The translations under genes were made by a program, and so were the position numbers. From Bradyrhizobium sp. (lineage in GTDB: Bacteria; Pseudomonadota; Alphaproteobacteria; Rhizobiales; Xanthobacteraceae), in NCBI RefSeq assembly GCF_030646015.1, contig NZ_JAUSLT010000108.1:1-54701 (forward strand): a stretch of DNA of 54,701 nt. The letters run 5' to 3'. Within the stretch, counting starts at the first letter, position 1. Each line of letters starts with the position of its first letter. Below, one piece after another: positions 35,736 to 44,496 of this stretch. Under the pieces are notes generated by a model that had not been told where the DNA came from, made no database searches, and saw only the letters and a list, made by a program, of their open reading frames with translations.

Positions 35736-38545
35736 GCGCCGATCCCGCCGCCTTCCGCTTTGTCTCGACCAACCGCCGCGTCCGCGAGGATCGCCGCTTC
35801 GTTGCAGGCCAAGGCCACTTCGTCGCCGATGTCGCGCTCGAAGGCCTGCTGCATGTGGCGATCCTGCCGTCGCAGCATCCGGCCGCGCGCATCGTCTCGA
35901 TCGATGTCTCGGCGGCGCTGGCGATGCCGGGCGTGCATTACGTGCTGACAGGCGATGAGCTTGCGGCGGCGACCGATCCGCTGATGAACGGGCTGGATAC
36001 GCCGAACGTCCGGCGTCATCCGCTCGCCGTCGGACAGACCCGCTATGCCGGCGAATGGGTGGTGGCCGTGGTCGCGGAAAGCCGTGCGCTCGCCGAGGAC
36101 GCCACCGAAAAGGTTCGCGTTATTTATGAGCCGTTGCCATTCGTAATGACTGCGGCAGAAGCGCTGAAGCCGGACAGCCCGCCGGTACATCCGGCCCACG
36201 GCTCCAACGTGCTGCTCGACCGCACTTTCGTGTGGGGCGAGGTCGAAAAACATTTTGCCGCGAGCCCTCGAAAACTGTCGTTCCGCGTCACCTGGGGACG
36301 CAGCTCCACCGTTCCGATCGAGACTTTTGGCGTGGCCGCCTCCTGGGATCCGTGGCGCGACATGCTGGATGTGTGGGCGTCGATCCAGATGCCGAAATAC
36401 CCTGATCAAATCGCGCGCGCCTTGCGGATCCCCGCCAATAACGTCCGCGTCCATCAGGATGTCGACGTCGGCGGCAGCTACGGCGTCAAGCGCGGCATCA
36501 AGCAGACCGTGCTGGTGGCGCATCTGGCGCGGCGGCTCGGCCGTCCGGTGCGGCTGATCGAGGACCGGCTGGAAAACATGCGCGGCGGCGACGCGCACGG
36601 CCCGGAGCGCATTTTCGACGTCGACGTCGCCTTCAACGACGACGGCATCGTCAGGTCGATGAAGATCCGCGCGCTGGACAATGCCGGCGCCTATGCCGGC
36701 CGCGCCCCGTTCCAGCTCGGCAAACCGATCGGCGCCATCGTCGGTCCTTACCAGATCGAAAGCGTGCAGTACCGCGCGCAGTCGGTGACCTCGAACAAGG
36801 CCGTGCAGGAAGCAGTGCGTGGCTTCGGCCAGGCGCCGACCAACTACGCGATCGAGACCGCGATCGACAAGGTCGCCGCCGCCACCGGCCTCGCGCGTAT
36901 CGAGGTGCGCCGCCGCAACTTCATCCGCAAGGACCAGTTTCCTTACCTGATCCCGAGCGGCAGCACCTATGACAGCGGCGACTACCACACCGTGGTCGAC
37001 AAGGTGTTCGCGCATATCGATTTCGCATCGATGGAGAAGGAGCGCGACCGCCTGCGTGCCTCCGGCCTGCTGGCCGGCATCGGCATCGCGGCGTGTCTGG
37101 AGCCGTCAGGCGCCAATTCATCGTTCGAGCCGCTGCTGAACGAAAAGAACACCACCACGACCTGGATGGATTCCTGCCGCATCGTTGTCGACGCGCTCGG
37201 ATTCGTCACGGTGACCATCCACAACACCTCGTCGGGGCAGGGCCACGAGACCCTGGTGTCGACGGTGGTCGGCGAAGTCCTGCAGATCGATCCCGACCTG
37301 ATCCGGGTGATCCGGCCGGATTCGCTGGCGTGCCTGCCGTCCAACTCGCCGGTCGGCAGCCGCATGGCCATCATGCTCGGCGGCGCGGCGTTTCATGCCG
37401 CGCAGAAGCTGAAGACGAAGCTGACACGGATCGGCGCGCATCAGTTCGGCGTGGCCGATGACAAGGCCGCCTACGCCAATGGCAGCGTCGCAAGTAACGA
37501 CAAGCAGCTTGCCTGGATCGACCTCGTCACGATAGCGCATCGCCAGTATCACATGCTTCCCGAGGGCATGGAGCCCGGGCTCGAAAGCACGCATGTGATG
37601 CAGGTGCCGACCGGTGGCACGCTGCCGAAGGACGGGCGGGTGCAGATGTATCCGTGCCATTCCTTCGAGTTTCACGTGGTGCTGATGGCGATCGATCCCG
37701 CCCTCGGCAAGCCCGAGATCCGGCGTTACGTGATCGGGCATGACTGCGGCACCGTGATCAACCCGCACATCGTCAAGGGCATGACGCTGGGCGGCCTCGC
37801 GCATGGTCTCGGCGCCGCGCTGCTGGAGGAGTTCGTCTATGACGACGAAGGCCACCTGATGACCCAGAGTTTCATGGATTATCTGCTGCCGTCCGCGCAC
37901 GAGGTGCCGGAGGTCGAGATCGTGCACCACTGCACGCCGTCGCCGTTCACGGTGTTCGGCCAAAAGGGTTCGGGCGAAAGCGGCTATCTTGGCGCGCCCG
38001 CGGCGATCTCGGCCGCGGTCAATGACTGCGTCAGTCCGCTCGGCATTTCCTTCAACAAGCTGCCCATCCGCATTTCCGCATCGGCGATGCCATCGCCGAC
38101 GCGCAACAAGGCAAACCGCAAGAGCAAGCCAAATGATCATCGACTGCCACGCCCATCTGGTGCCGCCGAGCCTGCTGGAATCGATCCGCTCGCAGGCCGC
38201 GCAATTCCCGTCGATCCGCCTGATCGAGGAAGGCGGCAGCCTCGGATTCTCCTTCGCCGGCGGCAAGCCGACCCGGCCGGTGTCGAAACCGCTGAGCGAT
38301 CTGCCCGCCCGCCTGAAATGGATGGACGAACAGAAAATCGAGCGTCAGGTGGTCGGCGGCTGGCTCGATATGTTCGCCTACGAAGTGCCGGCGGCGGAGG
38401 GCGCGGTCTGGTCGCGCCTGATCAATACCCATCTGGCGCAGACCGCGATGCGCGAACCGCGCTTCGTGCCGCTCGCCACCGTGCCGCTGCAGGACGGCGC
38501 GCGCGCCGCCGAAGTGCTGCGCGAGGCGCATGCCGCGGGCTTTAA
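35732..38545 (+). CDS. Molybdenum hydroxylase large subunit, with C-terminal frameshift
   Basis: This is the Mo-pterin subunit of the xanthine dehydrogenase/CoxL family. Motifs are VGGSYGVK (~247-254), EAVRGFGQAP (~360-369) and the catalytic Glu in KGSGESGYLGAP (E749). The RGFG loop is the hydroxylase type; the AYRCSFR loop of CO dehydrogenase is absent. Family-like sequence ends near residue 783. Inserting one A after 38080 would give ISAIGDAIADAQQ and a stop at 38134-38136 that overlaps the next ATG. As it stands the frame runs 937 residues and ends inside the amidohydrolase gene, the last ~155 residues being out-of-frame sequence. The likely product hydroxylates an aromatic or N-heterocyclic substrate. 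Confidence 0.85.
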   Translation: MSADPAAFRFVSTNRRVREDRRFVAGQGHFVADVALEGLLHVAILPSQHPAARIVSIDVSAALAMPGVHYVLTGDELAAATDPLMNGLDTPNVRRHPLAVGQTRYAGEWVVAVVAESRALAEDATEKVRVIYEPLPFVMTAAEALKPDSPPVHPAHGSNVLLDRTFVWGEVEKHFAASPRKLSFRVTWGRSSTVPIETFGVAASWDPWRDMLDVWASIQMPKYPDQIARALRIPANNVRVHQDVDVGGSYGVKRGIKQTVLVAHLARRLGRPVRLIEDRLENMRGGDAHGPERIFDVDVAFNDDGIVRSMKIRALDNAGAYAGRAPFQLGKPIGAIVGPYQIESVQYRAQSVTSNKAVQEAVRGFGQAPTNYAIETAIDKVAAATGLARIEVRRRNFIRKDQFPYLIPSGSTYDSGDYHTVVDKVFAHIDFASMEKERDRLRASGLLAGIGIAACLEPSGANSSFEPLLNEKNTTTTWMDSCRIVVDALGFVTVTIHNTSSGQGHETLVSTVVGEVLQIDPDLIRVIRPDSLACLPSNSPVGSRMAIMLGGAAFHAAQKLKTKLTRIGAHQFGVADDKAAYANGSVASNDKQLAWIDLVTIAHRQYHMLPEGMEPGLESTHVMQVPTGGTLPKDGRVQMYPCHSFEFHVVLMAIDPALGKPEIRRYVIGHDCGTVINPHIVKGMTLGGLAHGLGAALLEEFVYDDEGHLMTQSFMDYLLPSAHEVPEVEIVHHCTPSPFTVFGQKGSGESGYLGAPAAISAAVNDCVSPLGISFNKLPIRISASAMPSPTRNKANRKSKPNDHRLPRPSGAAEPAGIDPLAGRAIPVDPPDRGRRQPRILLRRRQADPAGVETAERSARPPEMDGRTENRASGGRRLARYVRLRSAGGGGRGLVAPDQYPSGADRDARTALRAARHRAAAGRRARRRSAARGACRGL

Positions 38546-39110
38546 AGGCACGATGATCGGGACCCAACCGAAAGGCAAAGGCGGCGTGCTCGACGATCCC
38601 GCGCTGACACCGTTCTGGGAAGCCGCCAATGAATTGGGCTCGATCGTCTTCATCCATCCGGTGTTCGAGAGCGGCGACGATCGCGTCCATGATTACGGCA
38701 TGGCCAATGCGGTCGGACGCATCACCGATACGCTGATCGCGATGTCGCGGCTGATCTATGCCGGCCATGTCACCCGCTACGCCAATGCCAGGATCGTCGC
38801 CGGCATCGGCGGCGCGGCGCTGCCTTACGTGATCGGCCGGCTGCGCCGCAACTATTCGCTCGACAAGGAAAAACTCGGCGATCCCGACGCGGCGCTGGCC
38901 GCTATGTATTACGACACCATCGTGCAGGATCCCCGTACGTTGCGCTACCTCGCCGACATCGTCGGGGCCGAACGGATCATGATGGGGTCGGACATGCCGT
39001 TCCCGATCGGCGATCTCGCGCCGACCAAAATCGTCGCCGAGACCCGGTTCTCCGATGCCGAGCGCGCCGCCATCAATGGCGGTTTGGCGCAGCGGCTGTT
39101 CGGGCTGTAA
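38133..39110 (+). CDS. Amidohydrolase-family metal-dependent hydrolase or decarboxylase
   Basis: The product is 325 residues with the ACMSD-like amidohydrolase barrel: N-terminal metal motif DCHAHLVPPSL (H6, H8), VFIHPVF with a metal His, and the catalytic Asp in IMMGSDMPFPIGD. This branch contains decarboxylases of aromatic and muconate acids as well as hydrolases, so it could process the hydroxylated product of the upstream enzyme. The start codon ATG at 38133 would overlap the intact stop of the large subunit (ATGA), which supports the frameshift reading of that gene. Confidence 0.85.
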   Translation: MIIDCHAHLVPPSLLESIRSQAAQFPSIRLIEEGGSLGFSFAGGKPTRPVSKPLSDLPARLKWMDEQKIERQVVGGWLDMFAYEVPAAEGAVWSRLINTHLAQTAMREPRFVPLATVPLQDGARAAEVLREAHAAGFKGTMIGTQPKGKGGVLDDPALTPFWEAANELGSIVFIHPVFESGDDRVHDYGMANAVGRITDTLIAMSRLIYAGHVTRYANARIVAGIGGAALPYVIGRLRRNYSLDKEKLGDPDAALAAMYYDTIVQDPRTLRYLADIVGAERIMMGSDMPFPIGDLAPTKIVAETRFSDAERAAINGGLAQRLFGL

Positions 39111-39122
39111 GGGGCGCTCGCC

Positions 39123-39587
39123 ATGAAGCTCGATATCGGCGGTGTCGAAACCATAGGGGTACCGGTCGAAGCGCTGTGGAAGGCGCTCAACGATCCCGCC
39201 GTGCTGACGCGCTGCATTCCTGGCTGCAAGACCATGACCGAGATCGCGCCCGATGCCTACAAGGTCGAGCTGCAGCTCCGCGTCGCCGCGGTCGGCGGTT
39301 CGTTCGAGGGCGAGATTTCGCTGGCGGACAAGACGCCGCCCAAAACCTGCAGCATCAAGGTGTCCGGCGCCGGCACGCTGGGCCATGGCAATGGCAGCGC
39401 GCGGTTCGAGATCGCGCCGGAAGGACCCGATACCTCCCGGCTGACCTTTCAGGGCAATGGCGAGATCGGCGGCCTGGTGGCCGGCGTCGGCCAGCGGATT
39501 TTGAGCAGCGTCTCGAAGCACCTGGTCGGGCGGTTCTTTGTCGCACTTCGCAAAGAAGTGGAGACACCGGCCGAGGGCGCTGCATAA
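39123..39587 (+). CDS. CoxG-like SRPBCC protein
   Basis: The product is 154 residues with a START/SRPBCC-like helix-grip fold. VEALWKALNDPAVLTRCIPGCKTMTEIAPDAYKVELQL is the recognisable CoxG start, and the C-terminal LSSVSKHLVGRFF is family-like. In CO-oxidising bacteria CoxG anchors the enzyme to the membrane. In other molybdenum hydroxylase operons a related protein is a common partner of unclear role. AAGGGG precedes the ATG. Its presence links the operon to the CoxMSL architecture without implying CO oxidation. Confidence 0.88.
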   Translation: MKLDIGGVETIGVPVEALWKALNDPAVLTRCIPGCKTMTEIAPDAYKVELQLRVAAVGGSFEGEISLADKTPPKTCSIKVSGAGTLGHGNGSARFEIAPEGPDTSRLTFQGNGEIGGLVAGVGQRILSSVSKHLVGRFFVALRKEVETPAEGAA

Positions 39588-39623
39588 CTGCGTTTAACGA
39601 AAAAAGCTTTTGGGAGGATAGCC

Positions 39624-40595
39624 ATGAATAGAGTTCGTTTTGGTGTAGCCTGCATTTCGGCATTGTTGTTGAGCACGCCGGCTCTGGCGCAAGCGCCCGA
39701 GCCGCTCTCGATCGTCGTGTTCAGCCCGCCTTCGCTCGGCGCGTTCCTGCCGCCCGTGATCAAGGCGCAGAAGCTCGACGAGAAGCATGGCCTTGCCATC
39801 AAGTTCGAGGAGCGCACGCCCGACGCCTACACCGCGCAATTCAATTCCGGCGAATTCAAGCTCGGCGGCAGCGCGTCGCTGATGACCGTCGGCCTTGCCG
39901 ATATCCGCGGCGTCAAGGTGACGTATTTGTTCAACCTGTTCGACTTCTGGGGCGCGGTCGTCACCGCGCGGCCCGAGATCAAGACGCTCAGGGATCTCGA
40001 AGGCAAGGACGTCGCCGCGGCCAAGGGCACCACCAACTGGGTGATGTTCGACTGGTTCGCCCGCCAGCTCGGCGCCGATACCTCGAAATTCCAGGTGGTC
40101 AATACCGCGACCCCCGGCCTGATCGGCTACGCGCTGGCCGATCGCGCCACGGCGGTGCAGCTCTGGGAGCCCGCCTATACTACGCTGCTGTCGAAGAAGC
40201 CGGAGATGCGGACCATCGACCTTGCGATCGCCGACAGCTGGAAGAAATTCACCGGCAGCCGCAACATTCCCTATCTCGGCGTCGCCGCGCATATCGACTG
40301 GGCGGAGAAGAACCCGAAGCTGGTCGAAAAGCTGTACGCCGCCTACAAGGAAGCTTCCGTATGGGTCACGGCTCACCCCGATGACGCGGCGAAGTTGATC
40401 CTTCCCAAGGGCACGCCCGACGACCACAAGGCGATCGCCGAACTCATTCGCGCCAATGACCGGCTCGGCATGAACGTGCAGTGGGCCTCCGACGTGCGCA
40501 AGGAAATCAATTCGGTCTATCAGGCCGGCAAGGCGATTGCGCATTTCCCGTCGGATCCTTCTCCCGCGACGATCTACCAGGCGCCGGGCAAATGA
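39624..40595 (+). CDS. NitT/TauT-type ABC transporter substrate-binding protein
   Basis: The product is 323 residues with a signal peptide (CISALLLSTPALAQ, cleavage after ALA near 22). The mature part is an SsuA/TauA/NrtA-type binding protein: VVFSPPSLGAFLPPVIKAQ, LEGKDVAAAKGTTNWVMFDWFARQLG and AAYKEASVWVTAHPDDA. Ligands of this family are small anions and aromatic or sulfonated compounds. GGGAGG is 6 bases before the ATG. It follows the hydroxylase genes and overlaps the permease gene (ATGA), so it probably delivers the substrate of the enzymes encoded upstream. Confidence 0.9.
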   Translation: MNRVRFGVACISALLLSTPALAQAPEPLSIVVFSPPSLGAFLPPVIKAQKLDEKHGLAIKFEERTPDAYTAQFNSGEFKLGGSASLMTVGLADIRGVKVTYLFNLFDFWGAVVTARPEIKTLRDLEGKDVAAAKGTTNWVMFDWFARQLGADTSKFQVVNTATPGLIGYALADRATAVQLWEPAYTTLLSKKPEMRTIDLAIADSWKKFTGSRNIPYLGVAAHIDWAEKNPKLVEKLYAAYKEASVWVTAHPDDAAKLILPKGTPDDHKAIAELIRANDRLGMNVQWASDVRKEINSVYQAGKAIAHFPSDPSPATIYQAPGK

Positions 40596-41404
40596 GCGAA
40601 ACCGCCTCCCAGGCCGGATCGACGCCGCCCACCATGCTGTCCGCGGCGGCGAAGCGGCTGTGGGAGTCGGTACTGCCTTTCATCGTGGTGATTGCGCTCT
40701 GGCAATTCGCCTCGCTGTTCTTTCCGCGGTTTCTGTTTCCATCGCTGATCGACGTGTTCTGGCGCTGCCTGGAGATTTTTGCCGACGGATCGATGTTCAA
40801 GGATGTGGCGGTCACGATCTATCGCATCATGGCGGGGCTCGCCGGCTCCTTCGTCATCGGCGCCGCGCTGGCGCTGCTGATGGTGCGCTCCCGCGCCGTC
40901 GACAAGTTCCTGTCGCCGATCCTGACGCTGTTCCAGGGCATCCCGGCCTTGTCCTGGGTGGTGTTCGCCATCATCTGGTTTCACGGCGTGGAGTTTCGCA
41001 TTCTCTTCATCATGGTGCTGACGACGCTGCCAGCCTTCACCTTCCAGGTGCTGGGCGCACTGCGCGGCATGTCGCGCGATCTGATGGAAATGGTGTTCAG
41101 CTTCCGGCCCTCTCGGGCAAAACTGTTCCGGGTGATGATCCTGCCCGCGATCCTGCCGGACATTCTTACCGCCTGGAAAGTCAATCTCGGCAACGCCTCG
41201 CGCGTGGTCGTGGTCGCCGAACTGGTCGGCGCCACCGGCGGCGTCGGCTATCAATTGCTGCTGCAGCAGCAGCTGTTCGACATGGCCGGCGCGCTGGCCT
41301 GGACGTTGCAGCTGGTGTTCTTCGTGCTGATCGTGCAGGGCTCCTTGACGCTGATCGAAAACATCGCGTTTCGCTATCGCGCGGTGTCGGAGCGGGCGAT
41401 ATGA
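40592..41404 (+). CDS. NitT/TauT-type ABC transporter permease
   Basis: The product is 270 residues with about six membrane helices. The family loop that contacts the ATPase is in MVFSFRPSRAKLFRVMILPAILPDILTAWKVNLGNASRVVVVAELVGATGGVGY. It is related to SsuC, TauC and NrtB. The ATG at 40592 overlaps the stop of the binding-protein gene, and its stop overlaps the ATPase ATG at 41401, so the three-part importer is translationally coupled. Confidence 0.93.
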   Translation: MSETASQAGSTPPTMLSAAAKRLWESVLPFIVVIALWQFASLFFPRFLFPSLIDVFWRCLEIFADGSMFKDVAVTIYRIMAGLAGSFVIGAALALLMVRSRAVDKFLSPILTLFQGIPALSWVVFAIIWFHGVEFRILFIMVLTTLPAFTFQVLGALRGMSRDLMEMVFSFRPSRAKLFRVMILPAILPDILTAWKVNLGNASRVVVVAELVGATGGVGYQLLLQQQLFDMAGALAWTLQLVFFVLIVQGSLTLIENIAFRYRAVSERAI

Positions 41405-42171
41405 AGGACAATGTCACGCCGGCCGAAGCCGCCATTCACCTCGTCGATGTCTCGAAGGTGTTCGGCAAGATCGGCACCGACGCCGCGTTCCGCGCCGTGG
41501 ACGGTCTCAATCTGGACGTCCGCCCGGGGCAGATGCTGGCGTTGCTCGGCAAGACCGGCTGCGGCAAGTCGACCATCTTCAACATGATCGCGGGCCTGAC
41601 CGCGCCGAGCAGCGGCACGGTGCGGGTCGACGGCCGCGATCCCTTCGCCGAGTTCGATTCCTTTCGCGGCAAGATGGCGATCGTGTTCCAGAACGACCGT
41701 CTGCTGCCATGGCGCACCGCGATCCAGAACGTCGAACTCGGGCTCGAGATGCTGGAGGTACCGGTCGCCGAGCGCCGCGCGACCGCGCAGCTGTGGCTGA
41801 CCAAACTCGGGCTCGGCGGCCACGAGAACGACTATCCGCACGCGCTGTCCGGCGGCATGCGCCAGCGCGTCTCGATCGCGCGCGCCTTTGCCACCAACGC
41901 CAACATCCTGCTCTGCGACGAACCGTTCTCGGCGCTCGATGAATCCACCGCCGGACGGCTGCGCGCCGAATTCGTCAGACTGGTGAAGGAAAACGGCAAG
42001 ACCGCCGTCTTCATCACCCATTCGATTCGCGAAGCCCTCGAGATCGGCGACCGCATCGTGGTGCTGAAACGCCCCGCGATGATCGCCTATGACGTCAGCT
42101 TCGATGCCGACACCGGCCCGGAGGAACGCGAGGACATCAGGAGCCGGATCGTCGAGGTGCTGGCGGTGTGA
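41401..42171 (+). CDS. NitT/TauT-type ABC transporter ATPase
   Basis: The product is 256 residues. Walker A is LLGKTGCGKST (near 47-57), the Q-loop VFQNDRLLPWRT, the signature LSGGMRQRVSIARAFATN, Walker B ILLCDEPFSALDE and the H-loop FITHSIREAL. It energises the importer encoded by the two preceding genes and is of the SsuB/TauB type. It is the last gene of the operon; the convergent orthocaspase gene ends 176 bases downstream and no clear T-run terminator lies between. Confidence 0.95.
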   Translation: MKDNVTPAEAAIHLVDVSKVFGKIGTDAAFRAVDGLNLDVRPGQMLALLGKTGCGKSTIFNMIAGLTAPSSGTVRVDGRDPFAEFDSFRGKMAIVFQNDRLLPWRTAIQNVELGLEMLEVPVAERRATAQLWLTKLGLGGHENDYPHALSGGMRQRVSIARAFATNANILLCDEPFSALDESTAGRLRAEFVRLVKENGKTAVFITHSIREALEIGDRIVVLKRPAMIAYDVSFDADTGPEEREDIRSRIVEVLAV

Positions 42172-42347
42172 GGGGCGACGCTGGCACCCGAAGCAGAACT
42201 CGTAAATCCATCGGGTTGGCGGATGTGCGCTTTGGTGCGGATTGCGGACTCAAGCAAGGTATGGCGCCTGTCCGAAAACTGCCGACAGCGGAAATGAGCC
42301 ATTCGATCACCTTGTCGGCGACGGCAACGAGCGATTGTGGCATCCTT

Positions 42348-44216
42348 TTATCGGGATCCTCGGCCGAGGCGCAATTCCTCTTTGCGGAAAGCCTCAACCG
42401 CGCGTTTTTCGGCACCCTCAGTTCGGTCGCACATGGCAGACATGCTGCAGTATGGCTCACTCGTCCTAGGCTTGGCTGGCTCGTTTTCGGCCTTGGCGCG
42501 TTCCGGTCGGTACCGCGCGGCTGACCGCTTCTTGAGCTTTCTTTCACATTCATTATTCCCGTTGAGGAATAAGCCTGCGCCGCAGGTCATCGTGACGCAG
42601 CGTTCACCGTCAGCTTTGAAGCCGTGATCGCAGGTCAAGCGGCAAAAATGCGCCGGCTTCTCCTTGATCACCTTCAGAACCTCGAGACGGGCGAGTTCCC
42701 CGTCGAGCTTCGTGCCGGCACGCGCGTTGAACAGGTCCAGCGAGCGTCGCGATGCTGCGTTCCATTCGCCATCGACCGAACCGGAAAAGCATCCGACTCG
42801 CCGCAACTCGGTGTGGATCGATTGAGCAATCTCCCGCGACGAAAGCTCTCGTTCGGCCGAAGCTGTCTCGGTGGGAAGCGATGCGACTTGTTGGGGCACC
42901 TTGGGCTCCGGAGGCTTGGCTTCAGCCGTGGCTTCCCTTGAGGTGGCTTTCTCGGTTACCAATTTCTCCTCATTGAACCTGTTAGCGGCGGCCTTCTCTC
43001 CAGCTAAACGGGTTTCCACAGCTTTGTCGGCTTCGGCCTTCATCGCCGCAGCCATCTCAGCCGAGGCTTTTTCGTCGGCAAAGCGGGCCTGCTCTGCCGC
43101 AGCCGCCTTTGCTTGTTGGACCTGCTTGACTTTCTCGGCGACGAGTCTGGCATCATCGGCCGCTTTGGCTTGCGTCGCGGCCTTAGTCTGCTCGGCTTGC
43201 TTCGCGTTCTCTGTCGCCAGTCGAGCGCTATCCTCCTGCACCAACCGAAGCTTCTCGGCAGCAGCGACGCGCGATTCTTTCGAGGCGATCTTTTCCAGAT
43301 GCCCCCTGGCAAGATCGGCGTAAAATCCCGAAGGATGTTGGTTCAAAAAGGAAGCCCAGATAGCCCGGCTGCCAATCTGGAGAGCCAATTCATAATCACG
43401 GCGCATTTCAGCCTGCGAATTCGACCCAGGCGTCGAGACAGCAGCCTTCGCTGGAACCAGCAGGACATCGTCGCCGCCCAGTGAACCATAAATGTATGGC
43501 TCCTGCTTGTTATCCGTCGCTTTCAGCACGTCGTCTCGAACGAACCCGAAAGCCTTGCGCAGGTCGAGCCCCGGTGTCGCCAAATGCTTCGAAAGCGCTG
43601 CCGCAAAGGGACTGTTCGTCCCGTCGCCATCAAATGCGATGAACCCCGCTTTCGCCGCAAATGCTATCATCGTGTTGGGATTTGTCGGTTCAACTTTGGC
43701 CAGCCCGCGGCCGATCGTACGTGAAGCCGCAGAACGTCTCATGATCTTGGAGAAGGGATTGTCACGGCAAGCATCGAGAATGATGAGCCGTAGTCTTTTG
43801 GCGGACTCAATAGCTACAAAAACCCGATCAAGCGAAATGGTCTCGTCATAAACGTCAACGTCGGTTTCGAGTCGAGCATCGACTGGAATTAGGTAGTTTG
43901 TATTATCCAACTCGATTCCGTGCCCCGCATAGTAGATCAAAGCCACATCGGCATCGTGGGTCTTGTTGCCAAAATCGCGCAACGCGCGCCGCATCTCTGC
44001 TGCTTTGAGATCGGACCGGGTATTTACAATATCGAACCCGGCTTTCTTAAGCGTGCCAGCGATTGTCGCAGCATCGTTCGCAGGATTAGTCAGGCGAGCA
44101 ACATTTTGGTATCCAGAATTGCCGATGACCAACGCAACTCGCTTCTCAGCCAGCGCCGGTTGGCCGAACAGCGAAGTCAGCCAAACTGTTAAAAAAATAG
44201 TCCCCACGGCGCGCAT
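42348..44216 (-). CDS. Exported orthocaspase-like peptidase (C14 family) with coiled coil
   Basis: The product is 622 residues. A signal peptide (AVGTIFLTVWLTSLFGQPALA) precedes a caspase-like p20 domain with the catalytic His in YYAGHG (H99) and Cys in LDACRDNP (C150). Next come an Ala/Lys/Glu-rich coiled coil (about 310-430), a peptidoglycan-binding-like module (IAQSIHTELRRVGCFSGSVDGEWN) and a basic cysteine-containing tail. Such proteins are presumed cysteine peptidases at the cell envelope; none of the neighbours is an obvious partner. Base composition is less GC-rich than in flanking genes. ATG 44216 begins the signal peptide; an upstream ATG at 44264 is less likely. A perfect CRP-type site lies 74 bases upstream. 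Confidence 0.87.
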   Translation of the reverse strand: MRAVGTIFLTVWLTSLFGQPALAEKRVALVIGNSGYQNVARLTNPANDAATIAGTLKKAGFDIVNTRSDLKAAEMRRALRDFGNKTHDADVALIYYAGHGIELDNTNYLIPVDARLETDVDVYDETISLDRVFVAIESAKRLRLIILDACRDNPFSKIMRRSAASRTIGRGLAKVEPTNPNTMIAFAAKAGFIAFDGDGTNSPFAAALSKHLATPGLDLRKAFGFVRDDVLKATDNKQEPYIYGSLGGDDVLLVPAKAAVSTPGSNSQAEMRRDYELALQIGSRAIWASFLNQHPSGFYADLARGHLEKIASKESRVAAAEKLRLVQEDSARLATENAKQAEQTKAATQAKAADDARLVAEKVKQVQQAKAAAAEQARFADEKASAEMAAAMKAEADKAVETRLAGEKAAANRFNEEKLVTEKATSREATAEAKPPEPKVPQQVASLPTETASAERELSSREIAQSIHTELRRVGCFSGSVDGEWNAASRRSLDLFNARAGTKLDGELARLEVLKVIKEKPAHFCRLTCDHGFKADGERCVTMTCGAGLFLNGNNECERKLKKRSAARYRPERAKAENEPAKPRTSEPYCSMSAMCDRTEGAEKRAVEAFRKEELRLGRGSR

Positions 44217-44289
44217 CAGGAAATCCCAGATGATAACGAGCCAAGCTTCAGAGCTATCGATCACAATGCGCTAGAATCAGATTAATCTA

Positions 44290-44305
44290 TGTGATCTCAG
44301 TCACA
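44290..44305 (-). promoter_or_regulatory. CRP-type operator before the orthocaspase gene
   Basis: TGTGA-TCTCAG-TCACA (16 bases; minus strand TGTGA-CTGAGA-TCACA) matches the CRP consensus perfectly in both half-sites. A further perfect 10-bp palindrome AGATTAATCT (44279-44288) abuts it on the gene-proximal side. No strong -10 is evident, so the exact promoter is unclear. Confidence 0.65.
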
Positions 44306-44443
44306 GTCGTGCGCGGTCTAGTGTTGCAGACTAACGCCGTGGGGGAAGCCGGTCCATCCCGGCGTCGGCGTATGAGATGCCGACGACCATGCAGGTCGGC
44401 GAAATGTTGATATCGTATGGGCAAGACTTTCCAGAATATTTCT

Positions 44444-44485
44444 GCAAAGGCGCTGGTTACACTAGGTTCAAAGGAACGCCTTTGC
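44444..44485. other. Long-loop inverted repeat beyond the KPR-family gene
   Basis: GCAAAGGCG (44444-44452) and CGCCTTTGC (44477-44485) form a perfect 9-bp stem with a 24-base loop just past the stop of the gene ending at 44497. No T-run follows, so a terminator role is weakly supported. Confidence 0.35.
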
Positions 44486-44496
44486 CTGAAGCCCGC

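Noticed and set aside
35732..38136. Calling the molybdenum enzyme a CO dehydrogenase
   Set aside because: Although the CoxM/S/L/G set is present, the large subunit has RGFG where form I CO dehydrogenase has AYRCSFR, so the CO-oxidising active site is absent.
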